Shown here piece by piece: positions 1 to 5,954 of a DNA stretch of 5,954 bases. This DNA is from an uncultured Collinsella sp. Lineage in GTDB: Bacteria > Actinomycetota > Coriobacteriia > Coriobacteriales > Coriobacteriaceae. The stretch covers positions 1 through 5,954 of the forward strand of contig USHT01000079.1 in NCBI GenBank assembly GCA_900554455.1, given 5' to 3'. The number at the start of each line of letters is the position of its first letter. Within the stretch, counting starts at the first letter, position 1. The position numbers and the translations under genes are program-made. The notes under the pieces are model-generated. The model saw nothing but the letters and a program-made list of their open reading frames with translations. It searched no databases and was not told where the DNA came from.

Positions 1-1
1 C

Positions 2-979
2 CCCGCCCGGGCGCTGGCACGCAGCCTCGGCGTGCGCAACCGCGTGCGGCGCATCAGCCCCGGCGAGTTCTGGGACGCCGTGCCCGCCGTACAGTACCAC
101 ATGGACGAGCCGCTGGCCGACGCTGCCGCCGTGGCGCTCTACTTTTTGAACCGCGAGGCCGCGAAGGACGTCAAGGTCGTGCTCTCGGGCGAGGGCGCGG
201 ACGAGCTGTTCGGCGGGTACAACATCTACCGCGACCCCTTCACGGCGCGATGGTATGACCGCCTGCCGCCCTGGCTGCGGGCCGGGCTGGGGGCGGCGGC
301 GTCGCTGCTTCCGCCCGCGCGCGGGGTGAACTTTCTCGTGCGGCGCGGCATGAGCCTGGAGGAGCGGTATTTCGGCCCCACGGCCCTGTTCAATGAGCGC
401 GAAAAGCGCCGCCTGCTGGCGAATTACGCCGGGGACGGCGACCCGATGTTTTTGACCGAGGCCATCTGGGACGCCACCGAGGGACTGGACCCCGTGACCC
501 GGATGCAGCAGGTGGATTTAAATTTGTGGCTGGCCGGGGACATCCTGCTCAAGGCCGACAAGATGTGCATGGCACACTCGCTGGAGCTGCGCGTGCCCTT
601 CCTGGACCGCAAAGTCATGGAGTTCGCCGAGCACATTCCCGACCGCTACCGCATCAACGAGAACGGCAACAAACAGGTACTCCGCCACGCTGCCAACAAG
701 TCGCTGCCCGATGAGTGGGCCACCCGTCCCAAGGTGGGCTTCCCAGTACCGATCGTCTACTGGCTGCGCGAGCAAAAGTGGTACGACTACGTCAAGGAGT
801 ACTTCACCGCGCCGTGGGCAAGCGAGTTCTTCAATACCGACGAGCTCATGCACCTGCTCGATCTGCACTTTGCGGGCAAGGGCGATTTCCAGCGCAAGAT
901 CTATACGCCGCTCGTGTTCCTGGTGTGGTACAAGCGTTTCTTTATCGACGAGGGCCAGCCTTCTGTTAAGGCCGCCTAG
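2..979 (+). CDS. asnB: Asparagine synthetase (glutamine-hydrolysing), AsnB type, 3' part; N-terminus lies outside the window
   Basis: This is the C-terminal synthetase domain of a class B asparagine synthetase. The enzyme makes asparagine from aspartate, ATP and glutamine-derived ammonia in the cytoplasm. The reading frame is open from base 2, so the glutaminase domain and the SGGxDS ATP-binding loop lie upstream. A GTG at 32 is only an internal valine. About 325 residues are visible. They include the family motif SGEGADELFGGY (bases 185-220), the LKADKM...SLELRVPFLD block (548-607) and the KVGFPVP segment near 730-750. The frame ends at a TAG and is followed 25 bases later by an intrinsic terminator, so it ends its own transcript. 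CGG arginine codons occur six times before base 542 and never after it, which may mark a mosaic join. Family assignment is secure. The choice of AsnB over AsnO-like paralogues is inferred, because the N-terminus is missing. Confidence 0.88.
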   Translation, partial: PARALARSLGVRNRVRRISPGEFWDAVPAVQYHMDEPLADAAAVALYFLNREAAKDVKVVLSGEGADELFGGYNIYRDPFTARWYDRLPPWLRAGLGAAASLLPPARGVNFLVRRGMSLEERYFGPTALFNEREKRRLLANYAGDGDPMFLTEAIWDATEGLDPVTRMQQVDLNLWLAGDILLKADKMCMAHSLELRVPFLDRKVMEFAEHIPDRYRINENGNKQVLRHAANKSLPDEWATRPKVGFPVPIVYWLREQKWYDYVKEYFTAPWASEFFNTDELMHLLDLHFAGKGDFQRKIYTPLVFLVWYKRFFIDEGQPSVKAA

Positions 980-1004
980 CCTCGGCTTACGAACGCCTGC
1001 GCGT

Positions 1005-1029
1005 AACGGCTCCTCCGGGAGCCGTTTTT
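1005..1029 (+). terminator. Intrinsic terminator after asnB
   Basis: AACGGCTCC (1005-1013) pairs perfectly with GGAGCCGTT (1018-1026) around a TCCG tetraloop, giving a 9-bp GC-rich stem. The T run at 1025-1029 overlaps the last stem bases and continues past them. It lies 25 bases after the asnB stop and before the murE promoter, so it should insulate the two transcription units. Confidence 0.88.
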
Positions 1030-1056
1030 GCGTGGGTGCGTTTCAGTTACTATAAA
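1028..1056 (+). promoter_or_regulatory. Candidate sigma-70 promoter for the murE operon
   Basis: TATAAA at 1051-1056 matches the -10 consensus at 5 of 6 positions. TTGCGT at 1028-1033 keeps the TTG of the -35 box, and the spacer between them is exactly 17 bases. Transcription would start near 1063, leaving a leader of roughly 28 bases before the murE ATG. The -35 box begins in the T-tract of the asnB terminator. It is the best promoter-like match I found in the intergenic gaps, and all downstream gaps are short, so it could serve the whole murE-rdgB run. This is prediction by eye only. Confidence 0.55.
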
Positions 1057-1090
1057 ACCGTCCCTGCCAAATGGCTGAGAAAGGTGAAAG

Positions 1091-2653
1091 ATGCACCATT
1101 CGGATTCCGCGACCGTGACCACGGTCGATACGCTTGCCAAGCTTCTCGATGTGTGCGGCGAGCTGCGCTCATCAGAGCAGGTTGACGAGCGTGCCGTGAC
1201 CGGCTGCTCGTTTGATTCGCGCGCGGTCTCGGCAGGTGACGTATTCTTTTGCAAAGGTGCTGCCTTTAAGCCCGCGTTTTTGAGCATGGCGCTCGATGCG
1301 GGCGCCGTCGCATTTGTGTGCGAGGAGTCGCTGGTCGAGTCTCTGGAGCCGCTGGCGCAGGAGAGCGGTGCTGCGATGCTGGTTGTTGATAGTGTTCGCA
1401 CGGCCATGGCCCTGTTGCCGCCGGAGGTCTACGACCGTCCCGACCACGACGTCAAGATCGTGGGTATCACCGGTACCAAGGGAAAGACCACGGCCGCTTT
1501 TATGCTCCAGTCGATTATCAAAGCGGCGGGCGAGTCCTGCGGCATGATCGGCTCGGTGAGTACCGACGATGGCATCGAGTGCTACGAGAGCACCAATACT
1601 ACGCCCGAGGCCCCCGAGGTCTGGCGCCATATCGCCAACTGCCGCACGTCCGGTCGCCAGTCCATGGTCATGGAGGTTTCGAGCCAGGCGCTCAAGTACC
1701 AACGCGTCGAGAATCTGCCGTTTGACGTGGCGTGCTTCCTCAACATCGGCCGCGACCACATCTCGCCGATCGAACACCCCACGTTTGAGGATTATTTTGA
1801 GAGCAAACTCAGGATCTTTGACCAGGCAAAGACCGCCGTGGTGAATCTAGGCACCGAAGAGGTTGACCGTGTGCTAGAGGCAGCGTCGACGGCCGATCGC
1901 TTGGTGACCGTTGGGGTCGAGCATCCCGAGGCGAGCCTGTGGGCAAGCGACGTACGCATGGTCGGCTTTAGCATCGAGTTCAACTTGCATGGCCTGTGTG
2001 CCGACGAGTCCGAGACGGGGGAGAAGGTCCTGCTGGGCATCGCGGGCGACTTTAACGTGGAAAACGCGCTGGTCGCTATCGCCGCTGCGCGCGAGATCGG
2101 CATCGGTATCGAGGCTATCAAGAAGGGCCTCTCCAAACTGCGTGTGCCGGGCCGTATGGAGGTCGTGGAGTCGAAGGACGGCCGCGTGATCTGCGTCGTC
2201 GACTATGCGCACAACCAGCTTTCGTTCCGTTCGCTTTTCTCGTCGGTGAAGCGCGCGTTTCCCGCTAGCCCCGTCATTGCGCTGTTTGGCGCTGCCGGCG
2301 GCAAGGCGCAGGAGCGCCGCGAGCAGCTTCCGCGCGAGGCCGCACCGTATTCCGACCTGATGATCTTTGCCAACGAGGATCCAGCTCACGAGGACCCGAT
2401 GAAGGTCTGTCGCGAGCTTGCCGAGCATGTTCCCGACGATACGCCGAACAAGATCATCCTCGACCGCGAAGCCGCTGTGCATGCGGCGTTCAAGGCGGCG
2501 CGCGAGGAGTACGTCAACCCCGATGCTCCCACCATTGTCTTGCTGCTGGCAAAGGGTGACGAAGAGCTCATGCACGTGGGCGACGAGTTCGTGCCCATCG
2601 AGAGCGACCTTTCGTTGGCCAATCGCCTGATCGATGTTACCCAGTTTGACTAA
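1091..2653 (+). CDS. murE: UDP-MurNAc-L-Ala-D-Glu:L-lysine ligase (MurE, streptococcal L-Lys type)
   Basis: Cytoplasmic ATP-dependent Mur ligase that adds the third residue of the peptidoglycan stem peptide to UDP-MurNAc-L-Ala-D-Glu. The 520-residue length fits the family. The N-terminal substrate domain has SFDSRAV and FFCKGAAFK. The ATP loop GITGTKGKTT is at residues 125-134 (K132). MEVSSQALKYQRV begins at 194. NIGRDHISPIEHPTFEDYF begins at 218, and K239 sits where the carbamoylated lysine of MurE is found. VPGRMEV (352) and DYAHN (371) lead into the C-terminal domain. The amino-acid selectivity position reads NEDPAHEDPM (428-437), not the DNPR of diaminopimelate-adding enzymes. Together with GTKGKTT and the DHISPIEHP block this matches what I recall of Streptococcus MurE, hence L-lysine; L-ornithine is an alternative. 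The ATG follows an AAAGGTGA ribosome site at 1080-1087. It is the first gene after the candidate promoter. Confidence 0.9.
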   Translation: MHHSDSATVTTVDTLAKLLDVCGELRSSEQVDERAVTGCSFDSRAVSAGDVFFCKGAAFKPAFLSMALDAGAVAFVCEESLVESLEPLAQESGAAMLVVDSVRTAMALLPPEVYDRPDHDVKIVGITGTKGKTTAAFMLQSIIKAAGESCGMIGSVSTDDGIECYESTNTTPEAPEVWRHIANCRTSGRQSMVMEVSSQALKYQRVENLPFDVACFLNIGRDHISPIEHPTFEDYFESKLRIFDQAKTAVVNLGTEEVDRVLEAASTADRLVTVGVEHPEASLWASDVRMVGFSIEFNLHGLCADESETGEKVLLGIAGDFNVENALVAIAAAREIGIGIEAIKKGLSKLRVPGRMEVVESKDGRVICVVDYAHNQLSFRSLFSSVKRAFPASPVIALFGAAGGKAQERREQLPREAAPYSDLMIFANEDPAHEDPMKVCRELAEHVPDDTPNKIILDREAAVHAAFKAAREEYVNPDAPTIVLLLAKGDEELMHVGDEFVPIESDLSLANRLIDVTQFD

Positions 2654-2662
2654 TGAACCATG

Positions 2663-2695
2663 ATGGCGGCGGCGCCCTGAGTGCGCTGTCGCCAT
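2663..2695 (+). repeat. 13-bp intercistronic hairpin between murE and the HAD gene
   Basis: Bases 2663-2675 pair with 2683-2695 without a mismatch in RNA (two G-U pairs) around a 7-base loop. It starts 10 bases after the murE stop. No T-tract follows (next bases AAGCGTG), so it is not a classic intrinsic terminator. It may act as an mRNA 3'-end stabiliser, a partial attenuator or a factor-dependent terminator. The role is inference; the pairing is directly visible. Confidence 0.6.
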
Positions 2696-2751
2696 AAGCG
2701 TGTTCCCTCAATCAAAACATGCCGTCCAAGTCCAAACCCTTCTACGTAAAC

Positions 2752-2755
2752 GGAG
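2752..2755 (+). promoter_or_regulatory. Ribosome binding site that fixes the start of the HAD gene
   Basis: GGAG lies 5 bases before the ATG at 2761. The frame also has an ATG at 2719, but the bases before that one (CTCAATCAAAAC) contain no Shine-Dalgarno sequence. The downstream start is therefore preferred. Confidence 0.7.
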
Positions 2756-2760
2756 TAACC

Positions 2761-3672
2761 ATGTCCCACAACACCCTGCCGACCGTTGCCGAGCTTTCGG
2801 GCGAGATGCGCGAGCGCTTGGCCAAGGTCAAGTACGTCTTTACCGACCTGGATGCCACGATGCTCGCACCCGGCTCGTGCGTGCTACGCGACAACGACGG
2901 CAACCCCTCGACCAAACTCGTCGAGGCCGTCGTGGCGCTCGCTCGCGCTGGTATTCAGGTGGTTCCCACCTCGGGCCGCAACCGTACCATGATCCACGAG
3001 GACGCGCGCGTGCTCGGTCTCAACTCCTACATCGGCGAGATGGGCGGCCTGGTCATGTACGACCTCAAAGCCAACGATTGGGAGTATCTGACCGGCGACA
3101 TGCCCTACGACTCCTCTTGCGGCCTCACGCCGCACCAGGTGATCGAGCAGACCGGCGTGTGCGAGAAGATCCTCGCCCGCTGGCCGCACAAGATCGAGTA
3201 TCACAACGACATGTCGACCGGCTACAAATACCGTGAGGTCACCGTCGGCATGCGCGGCGATGTGCCCGACGATGAGGTTCAGGCCATCCTGGACGAGGCC
3301 GGCTGCGGTCTGATCTGGGCTTGCAACGGCCATCTGACTCACCTGTCCAAGCCGACGACGCTCGAGCTCGATCGCGTCGAGGACGGTCGCGCATTCAACA
3401 TCAACCCCGCGGGTCTCAACAAGGGCGTTGCCATCGCGCGCTTCTGCGAGCACCTGGGGATCGAGCGCGAGGAGACGCTCGCGCTCGGCGATTCCGAGTC
3501 CGACTTCTACATGGCCGATCACGTGGGCACGTTCTGCCTGGTCGAGAATGGCCTGACGAGCGCCGGCGCGCCCGAGTTCCTGGCTGCTTGCGAGAACGCT
3601 TTCGTTACGCGCGGCAAAATTGTCGACGGTTGGGCGGCGACGGCAGAGCTGCTGGTCGCGGCGCGTTCGTAG
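2761..3672 (+). CDS. HAD-superfamily hydrolase, Cof/IIB-like phosphatase, substrate unknown
   Basis: A 303-residue cytoplasmic phosphatase of the haloacid dehalogenase superfamily, probably the subclass with a C2 cap between motifs II and III. Motif I is VFTDLDATML, with nucleophile D29 and acid/base D31. The usual glycine of DxDGT is replaced by alanine (A32), while the required DxDxT pattern is kept. Motif II is TSGR (S71), motif III is LNKG (K221), and motif IV is LGDSESD (D244, D248). All catalytic residues are present, so the enzyme should be active. The roughly 150 residues between motifs II and III fit a C2 cap that selects a small phosphorylated substrate, such as a sugar phosphate or phosphoglycolate. 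It sits between murE (107-base gap, with a hairpin) and murI (51-base gap), so a link to cell-wall precursors is possible but unproven. I do not recognise an exact named gene. Confidence 0.85.
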   Translation: MSHNTLPTVAELSGEMRERLAKVKYVFTDLDATMLAPGSCVLRDNDGNPSTKLVEAVVALARAGIQVVPTSGRNRTMIHEDARVLGLNSYIGEMGGLVMYDLKANDWEYLTGDMPYDSSCGLTPHQVIEQTGVCEKILARWPHKIEYHNDMSTGYKYREVTVGMRGDVPDDEVQAILDEAGCGLIWACNGHLTHLSKPTTLELDRVEDGRAFNINPAGLNKGVAIARFCEHLGIEREETLALGDSESDFYMADHVGTFCLVENGLTSAGAPEFLAACENAFVTRGKIVDGWAATAELLVAARS

Positions 3673-3723
3673 CGCGGCGTCGCCGCACTTGGACATGTCT
3701 TTTCGAGAGAGACTGGTGAGGTA

Positions 3724-4608
3724 ATGTCCGATATCGAGAATCCGGCAGGCGACACGCGCCCGATTGGCGTGTTCGATTCTGGTTTGGGCGGTCTGACGGT
3801 TGCGCGCGCGATTGCGACGGCGCTGCCGCACGAGTCCGTCTACTACTTTGGCGACACCAAGCGCTGCCCCTACGGCACCCGCACCGAGGATGAGGTGCGC
3901 TCGTTTGCGTTGCAGGCGGGCCGTTGGCTGTCGAAGCACGACGTCAAGATCATGGTCATCGCCTGCAACACGGCGACCGCTGCGGCCTTGCGTCTGGCCC
4001 AGCAGGTGCTCGACGTTCCCGTGATCGGCGTGATCGCGCCGGGTGCCCGTGCGGCAATCAACAGCACGCGTACGCGTCGCGTGGGCGTGCTCGCCACCAA
4101 CCTCACCATTCGCTCGGGCGCCTACACGCGCGCCATTCAGGATCTAGATGCCGGCGTCGATGTATACGGCTGTCCAGCCTCGAGCTTTGTCGAGGTTGTC
4201 GAACACGAGCTCGCCTCGGGTGCACATCTGCAGGAACAGTGGCTTGAGAACGAGGACATCTTCGATACGCCTGCCGTGCGTGCGCTGGTGGGTGCCACGG
4301 TTGAGCCGCTGCGCGACCACGGCATCGATACCGTGGTGCTCGGCTGTACGCATTTTCCGCTGTTGGTGGGACCTATCCGCCATGCGCTGGGGCCTGGGGT
4401 GCGCGTCGTGAGTTCCGCCGAGGAGACCACGCGCGAGCTGACCGATATCCTCACGCGCCGCGAGCAGCTGGCGGGCGACGCCGCCGAGCCGCAGCATCGT
4501 TTTGCCACGACGGCCGATAACATTGCCGAGTTTGCGGTGGCGGGCAGCTTTATCTTTGGTCAGCCGCTCAAGAGCATCGAACATATCGATATCGATGAGC
4601 TGAAATAG
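3724..4608 (+). CDS. murI: Glutamate racemase
   Basis: Cofactor-independent racemase converting L-glutamate to D-glutamate, which MurD places at position 2 of the peptidoglycan stem peptide, one step before MurE acts. The protein has 294 residues, slightly longer than typical because of about 12 extra residues before the conserved IGVFDSGLGG (residues 14-23; D18 and S19 are substrate-binding positions). GDTKRCPYG follows at 43-51; the family more often has GDTAR here. Both catalytic cysteines are visible: C81 in ACNTAT and C208 in LGCTHFP, with H210 next to it. The ATG is preceded by GGTGAGG (3715-3721), close to the start but able to pair with the anti-Shine-Dalgarno through GGTGA. It is probably co-transcribed with the upstream HAD gene and downstream rph, with gaps of 51 and 54 bases and no good promoter in either. 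Confidence 0.95.
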   Translation: MSDIENPAGDTRPIGVFDSGLGGLTVARAIATALPHESVYYFGDTKRCPYGTRTEDEVRSFALQAGRWLSKHDVKIMVIACNTATAAALRLAQQVLDVPVIGVIAPGARAAINSTRTRRVGVLATNLTIRSGAYTRAIQDLDAGVDVYGCPASSFVEVVEHELASGAHLQEQWLENEDIFDTPAVRALVGATVEPLRDHGIDTVVLGCTHFPLLVGPIRHALGPGVRVVSSAEETTRELTDILTRREQLAGDAAEPQHRFATTADNIAEFAVAGSFIFGQPLKSIEHIDIDELK

Positions 4609-4662
4609 ATGTAAGGCAGCTGCCAGAGCCTTCGCCACATCTTTTGCCGAAAGGAAATTTCT

Positions 4663-5397
4663 ATGGAGTACATGCAGGTCAACCGCGCCAACGGTCGCGC
4701 CGCCAACGAGTTGCGCCCCGTTAAGCTCACCCGTGGCGTCATGAAGCACGCTCACGGCTCGTGTCTGGCCGAGTTCGGTGACACGCGCGTGCTGTGCGCC
4801 GCCACTATCGAGGAGGGCGTGCCGGGCTGGCGAAAGGGAGCTAAGGCCGGCTGGGTGACCGCGGAATACGCCATGCTGCCGGCGTCGACCGGCAAGCGCT
4901 GCAAGCGCGAGCACGCCAACCGCAAGGGCCGCTCCATGGAGATCGAGCGCCTCATTGGCCGCAGCCTGCGTACCGTCGTCAACATGAAGGCGCTCGGCGA
5001 GTACACCGTCACCGTCGACTGCGATGTGATTCAGGCCGATGGCGGCACGCGTACAGCGAGCATCACCGGCGCCTGGGTGGCGCTGCACGACGCCCTCGCC
5101 ATGTGGGTCGAGGCGGGCAAGATCGAGCGCATCCCGCTTATCGGCCAGGTGGCTGCCATCTCCATGGGCGTTGTCGACGGCAACACTCTGCTCGACTTGG
5201 ATTATTCCGAGGACAGCCATGCCGAGGTCGACATGAACCTCGTCGCCACCGACACCGGTGAGATGATCGAGCTCCAGGGCACCGGCGAGGGCCGGGCTTT
5301 CACGCCCCAGGAGCAACAGGAGCTGGTGCGCTTGTGCGCCAAGGGCAACCGGGAGCTGATCCGGAAACAGAAAGAGCTGCTGGGGGAGATTCTGTGA
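4663..5397 (+). CDS. rph: Ribonuclease PH
   Basis: Phosphate-dependent 3'-5' exoribonuclease that trims tRNA precursor 3' ends; family members work as ring-shaped hexamers. The 244-residue length is normal. It aligns with what I recall of E. coli RNase PH along its length: [59 protein letters not shown] (R90, matching phosphate-binding R86 of E. coli), [12 protein letters not shown] (T129 and R130, matching T125 and R126), and [10 protein letters not shown] (D184, D190, the conserved acidic pair). The ATG at 4663 has GAAAGGA at 4649-4655, 7 bases upstream. A second in-frame ATG at 4672 is less well placed. The last 39 codons (from 5281) change codon habit: 3 CGG of 4 Arg and 2 AAA of 3 Lys, against 0 of 15 and 0 of 9 before. 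The product still looks intact, so any join kept the frame. Confidence 0.95.
   Translation: MEYMQVNRANGRAANELRPVKLTRGVMKHAHGSCLAEFGDTRVLCAATIEEGVPGWRKGAKAGWVTAEYAMLPASTGKRCKREHANRKGRSMEIERLIGRSLRTVVNMKALGEYTVTVDCDVIQADGGTRTASITGAWVALHDALAMWVEAGKIERIPLIGQVAAISMGVVDGNTLLDLDYSEDSHAEVDMNLVATDTGEMIELQGTGEGRAFTPQEQQELVRLCAKGNRELIRKQKELLGEIL
5382..5388 (+). promoter_or_regulatory. Ribosome binding site for rdgB, inside the end of rph
   Basis: GGGGGAG lies 8 bases before the rdgB ATG at 5397 and within the last codons of rph. The rph stop TGA (5395-5397) shares its A with that ATG. The arrangement favours translational coupling between the two genes. Confidence 0.65.
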
Positions 5398-5954
5398 TGA
5401 AATTTGTACTTGCCTCCCATAACAAGGGGAAATTGACCGAGATGCAGGCCGTACTGGCCGAGCTGGGCATCGAGGTGGTGATGCCCGCCGAGCTGGGTAT
5501 CAACGTGGACGTGGAGGAGACGGGGGAGACGTTTGCGGAGAACGCGGCGCTGAAGGCCAAGGCCATTATGGCCGCCAGCGGTCTGCCCGCCATTGCCGAT
5601 GACTCCGGCCTGTGCGTCAACTGGCTCAACGGCGCGCCCGGCGTCTACTCCGCCCGCTACGGCGGATTGGACGATGACGCGGCACGCTATCGTCTGCTGC
5701 TGCAAAATCTGCGGGGCGCCACGGATCGCAGCGCCTATTTCCACACCGCCATCGTCTGCGCCTTCCCCAACGGGGACGTACTGACGGCGGAGGGCGACTG
5801 TCACGGCGCCATCGCCTTTGCCCCCATGGGCGACGGCGGCTTCGGCTACGATCCGGTGTTTCTGGTGCCGTCCCTGCGCAAGACCTTCGCCCAGCTGACG
5901 GCGGAGGAGAAAAACGCCATCTCCCACCGTGGGAAGGCGCTGGAGGCGTTTCAG
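5397..5954 (+). CDS. rdgB: dITP/XTP pyrophosphatase (RdgB/HAM1 family), 3' end outside the window
   Basis: House-cleaning nucleoside triphosphate pyrophosphatase that hydrolyses dITP, ITP and XTP to monophosphates and so keeps deaminated purines out of DNA and RNA. The frame is open to the window edge: 186 residues are visible out of roughly 190-205 usual for the family, so only the tail is missing. Family motifs appear in order: SHNKGK (7-12, nucleotide binding), ETGETFAENAALKA, ADDSGL (D68 and D69; D69 is the position of the catalytic base), GAPGVYSARYGG, GDGGFGYDPVF (ending at F155), and EEKNAISHRGKAL (from E170), which contacts the base. It overlaps the rph stop by one base, the usual rph-rdgB operon pairing. 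Its codon use (15 CTG to 1 CTC for leucine; GGG glycine in several places) resembles the end of rph and differs from the upstream part of rph (6 CTG to 7 CTC). Confidence 0.94.
   Translation, partial: MKFVLASHNKGKLTEMQAVLAELGIEVVMPAELGINVDVEETGETFAENAALKAKAIMAASGLPAIADDSGLCVNWLNGAPGVYSARYGGLDDDAARYRLLLQNLRGATDRSAYFHTAIVCAFPNGDVLTAEGDCHGAIAFAPMGDGGFGYDPVFLVPSLRKTFAQLTAEEKNAISHRGKALEAFQ

Noticed and set aside
1071..1118. Short out-of-frame ORF in the murE leader that overlaps the murE start (ATG GCT GAG... to TGA)
   Set aside because: It has no ribosome binding site, and its sequence contains the murE Shine-Dalgarno itself. A chance ATG is the simpler reading.
1874..2695. - strand open frame (273 codons) opposite murE
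   Set aside because: Antisense shadow of murE, with low-complexity composition and no ribosome site worth noting.
2719..2760. Upstream in-frame ATG that would add 14 residues to the HAD protein
   Set aside because: No Shine-Dalgarno sequence precedes it, whereas the ATG at 2761 has GGAG at the right distance.
3674..3686. Small hairpin (GCGGC, loop GTC, GCCGC) after the HAD gene as a terminator
   Set aside because: The stem is only 5 bp, no T run follows directly, and murI starts 51 bases after the HAD stop. Co-transcription is more likely.
3689..3723. TTGGAC before murI as a -35 box
   Set aside because: Only 3 of 6 positions match, and no -10 hexamer lies 16-18 bases downstream.
2884..3939. 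Long - strand open frame (351 codons) opposite the HAD gene and murI
   Set aside because: Shadow of the HAD phosphatase and murI coding sequences. The translation is arginine/alanine/valine-rich with no motif.
4144..5316. Long open frame on the - strand (390 codons) opposite murI and rph
   Set aside because: It lies antisense to two well-supported genes, its translation has no recognisable domain, and long mirror frames are expected where C/G fills the third codon position.
1..5954. CRISPR arrays, tRNA/rRNA genes, insertion sequences, toxin-antitoxin or defence genes
   Set aside because: No spaced direct repeats, tRNA-like cloverleaf, transposase motif or defence domain was seen. Nearly all bases are covered by housekeeping genes.

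Overview
The window is a GC-rich, fully co-directional (+ strand) stretch of bacterial chromosome. It holds six protein genes and almost no non-coding DNA. The central genes look like a high-GC gut actinobacterium of the Coriobacteriia (Collinsella/Olsenella-like): C/G-ending codons dominate, there are strong Shine-Dalgarno sites, and MurE is of the L-lysine (streptococcal) type rather than the diaminopimelate type. The taxonomic guess is inference from sequence style and not a database match.

Layout: (1) The 3' part of an AsnB-type asparagine synthetase gene enters from the left edge and stops at 979. It is followed by a textbook intrinsic terminator (1005-1029). (2) A probable sigma-70 promoter begins in the terminator's T-tract and drives murE (1091-2653). 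(3) A strong 13-bp hairpin without a T-tract (2663-2695) separates murE from a HAD-superfamily phosphatase (2761-3672). (4) murI, glutamate racemase (3724-4608). (5) rph, RNase PH (4663-5397). (6) rdgB, the dITP/XTP pyrophosphatase (from 5397 and still open at the right edge), whose ATG overlaps the rph stop by one base. No gene-free stretch exceeds about 110 bases.

The genes after the terminator plausibly form one housekeeping operon. MurI makes D-glutamate and MurE adds the third stem-peptide residue, so both feed peptidoglycan precursor synthesis. Rph trims tRNA 3' ends and RdgB cleans the nucleotide pool, a common rph-rdgB pairing. The HAD enzyme has intact catalytic motifs but its substrate cannot be read from the sequence.

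No previously undescribed system is evident. The most unusual signal is compositional. CGG arginine codons make up 6 of 19 Arg codons in the first part of asnB and 4 of 11 in the end of rph plus rdgB, but 0 of 88 in the whole middle (about 542-5280). Both changes fall at or next to highly conserved coding motifs. This pattern suggests a mosaic sequence: either homologous recombination or an assembly chimera with foreign flanks.
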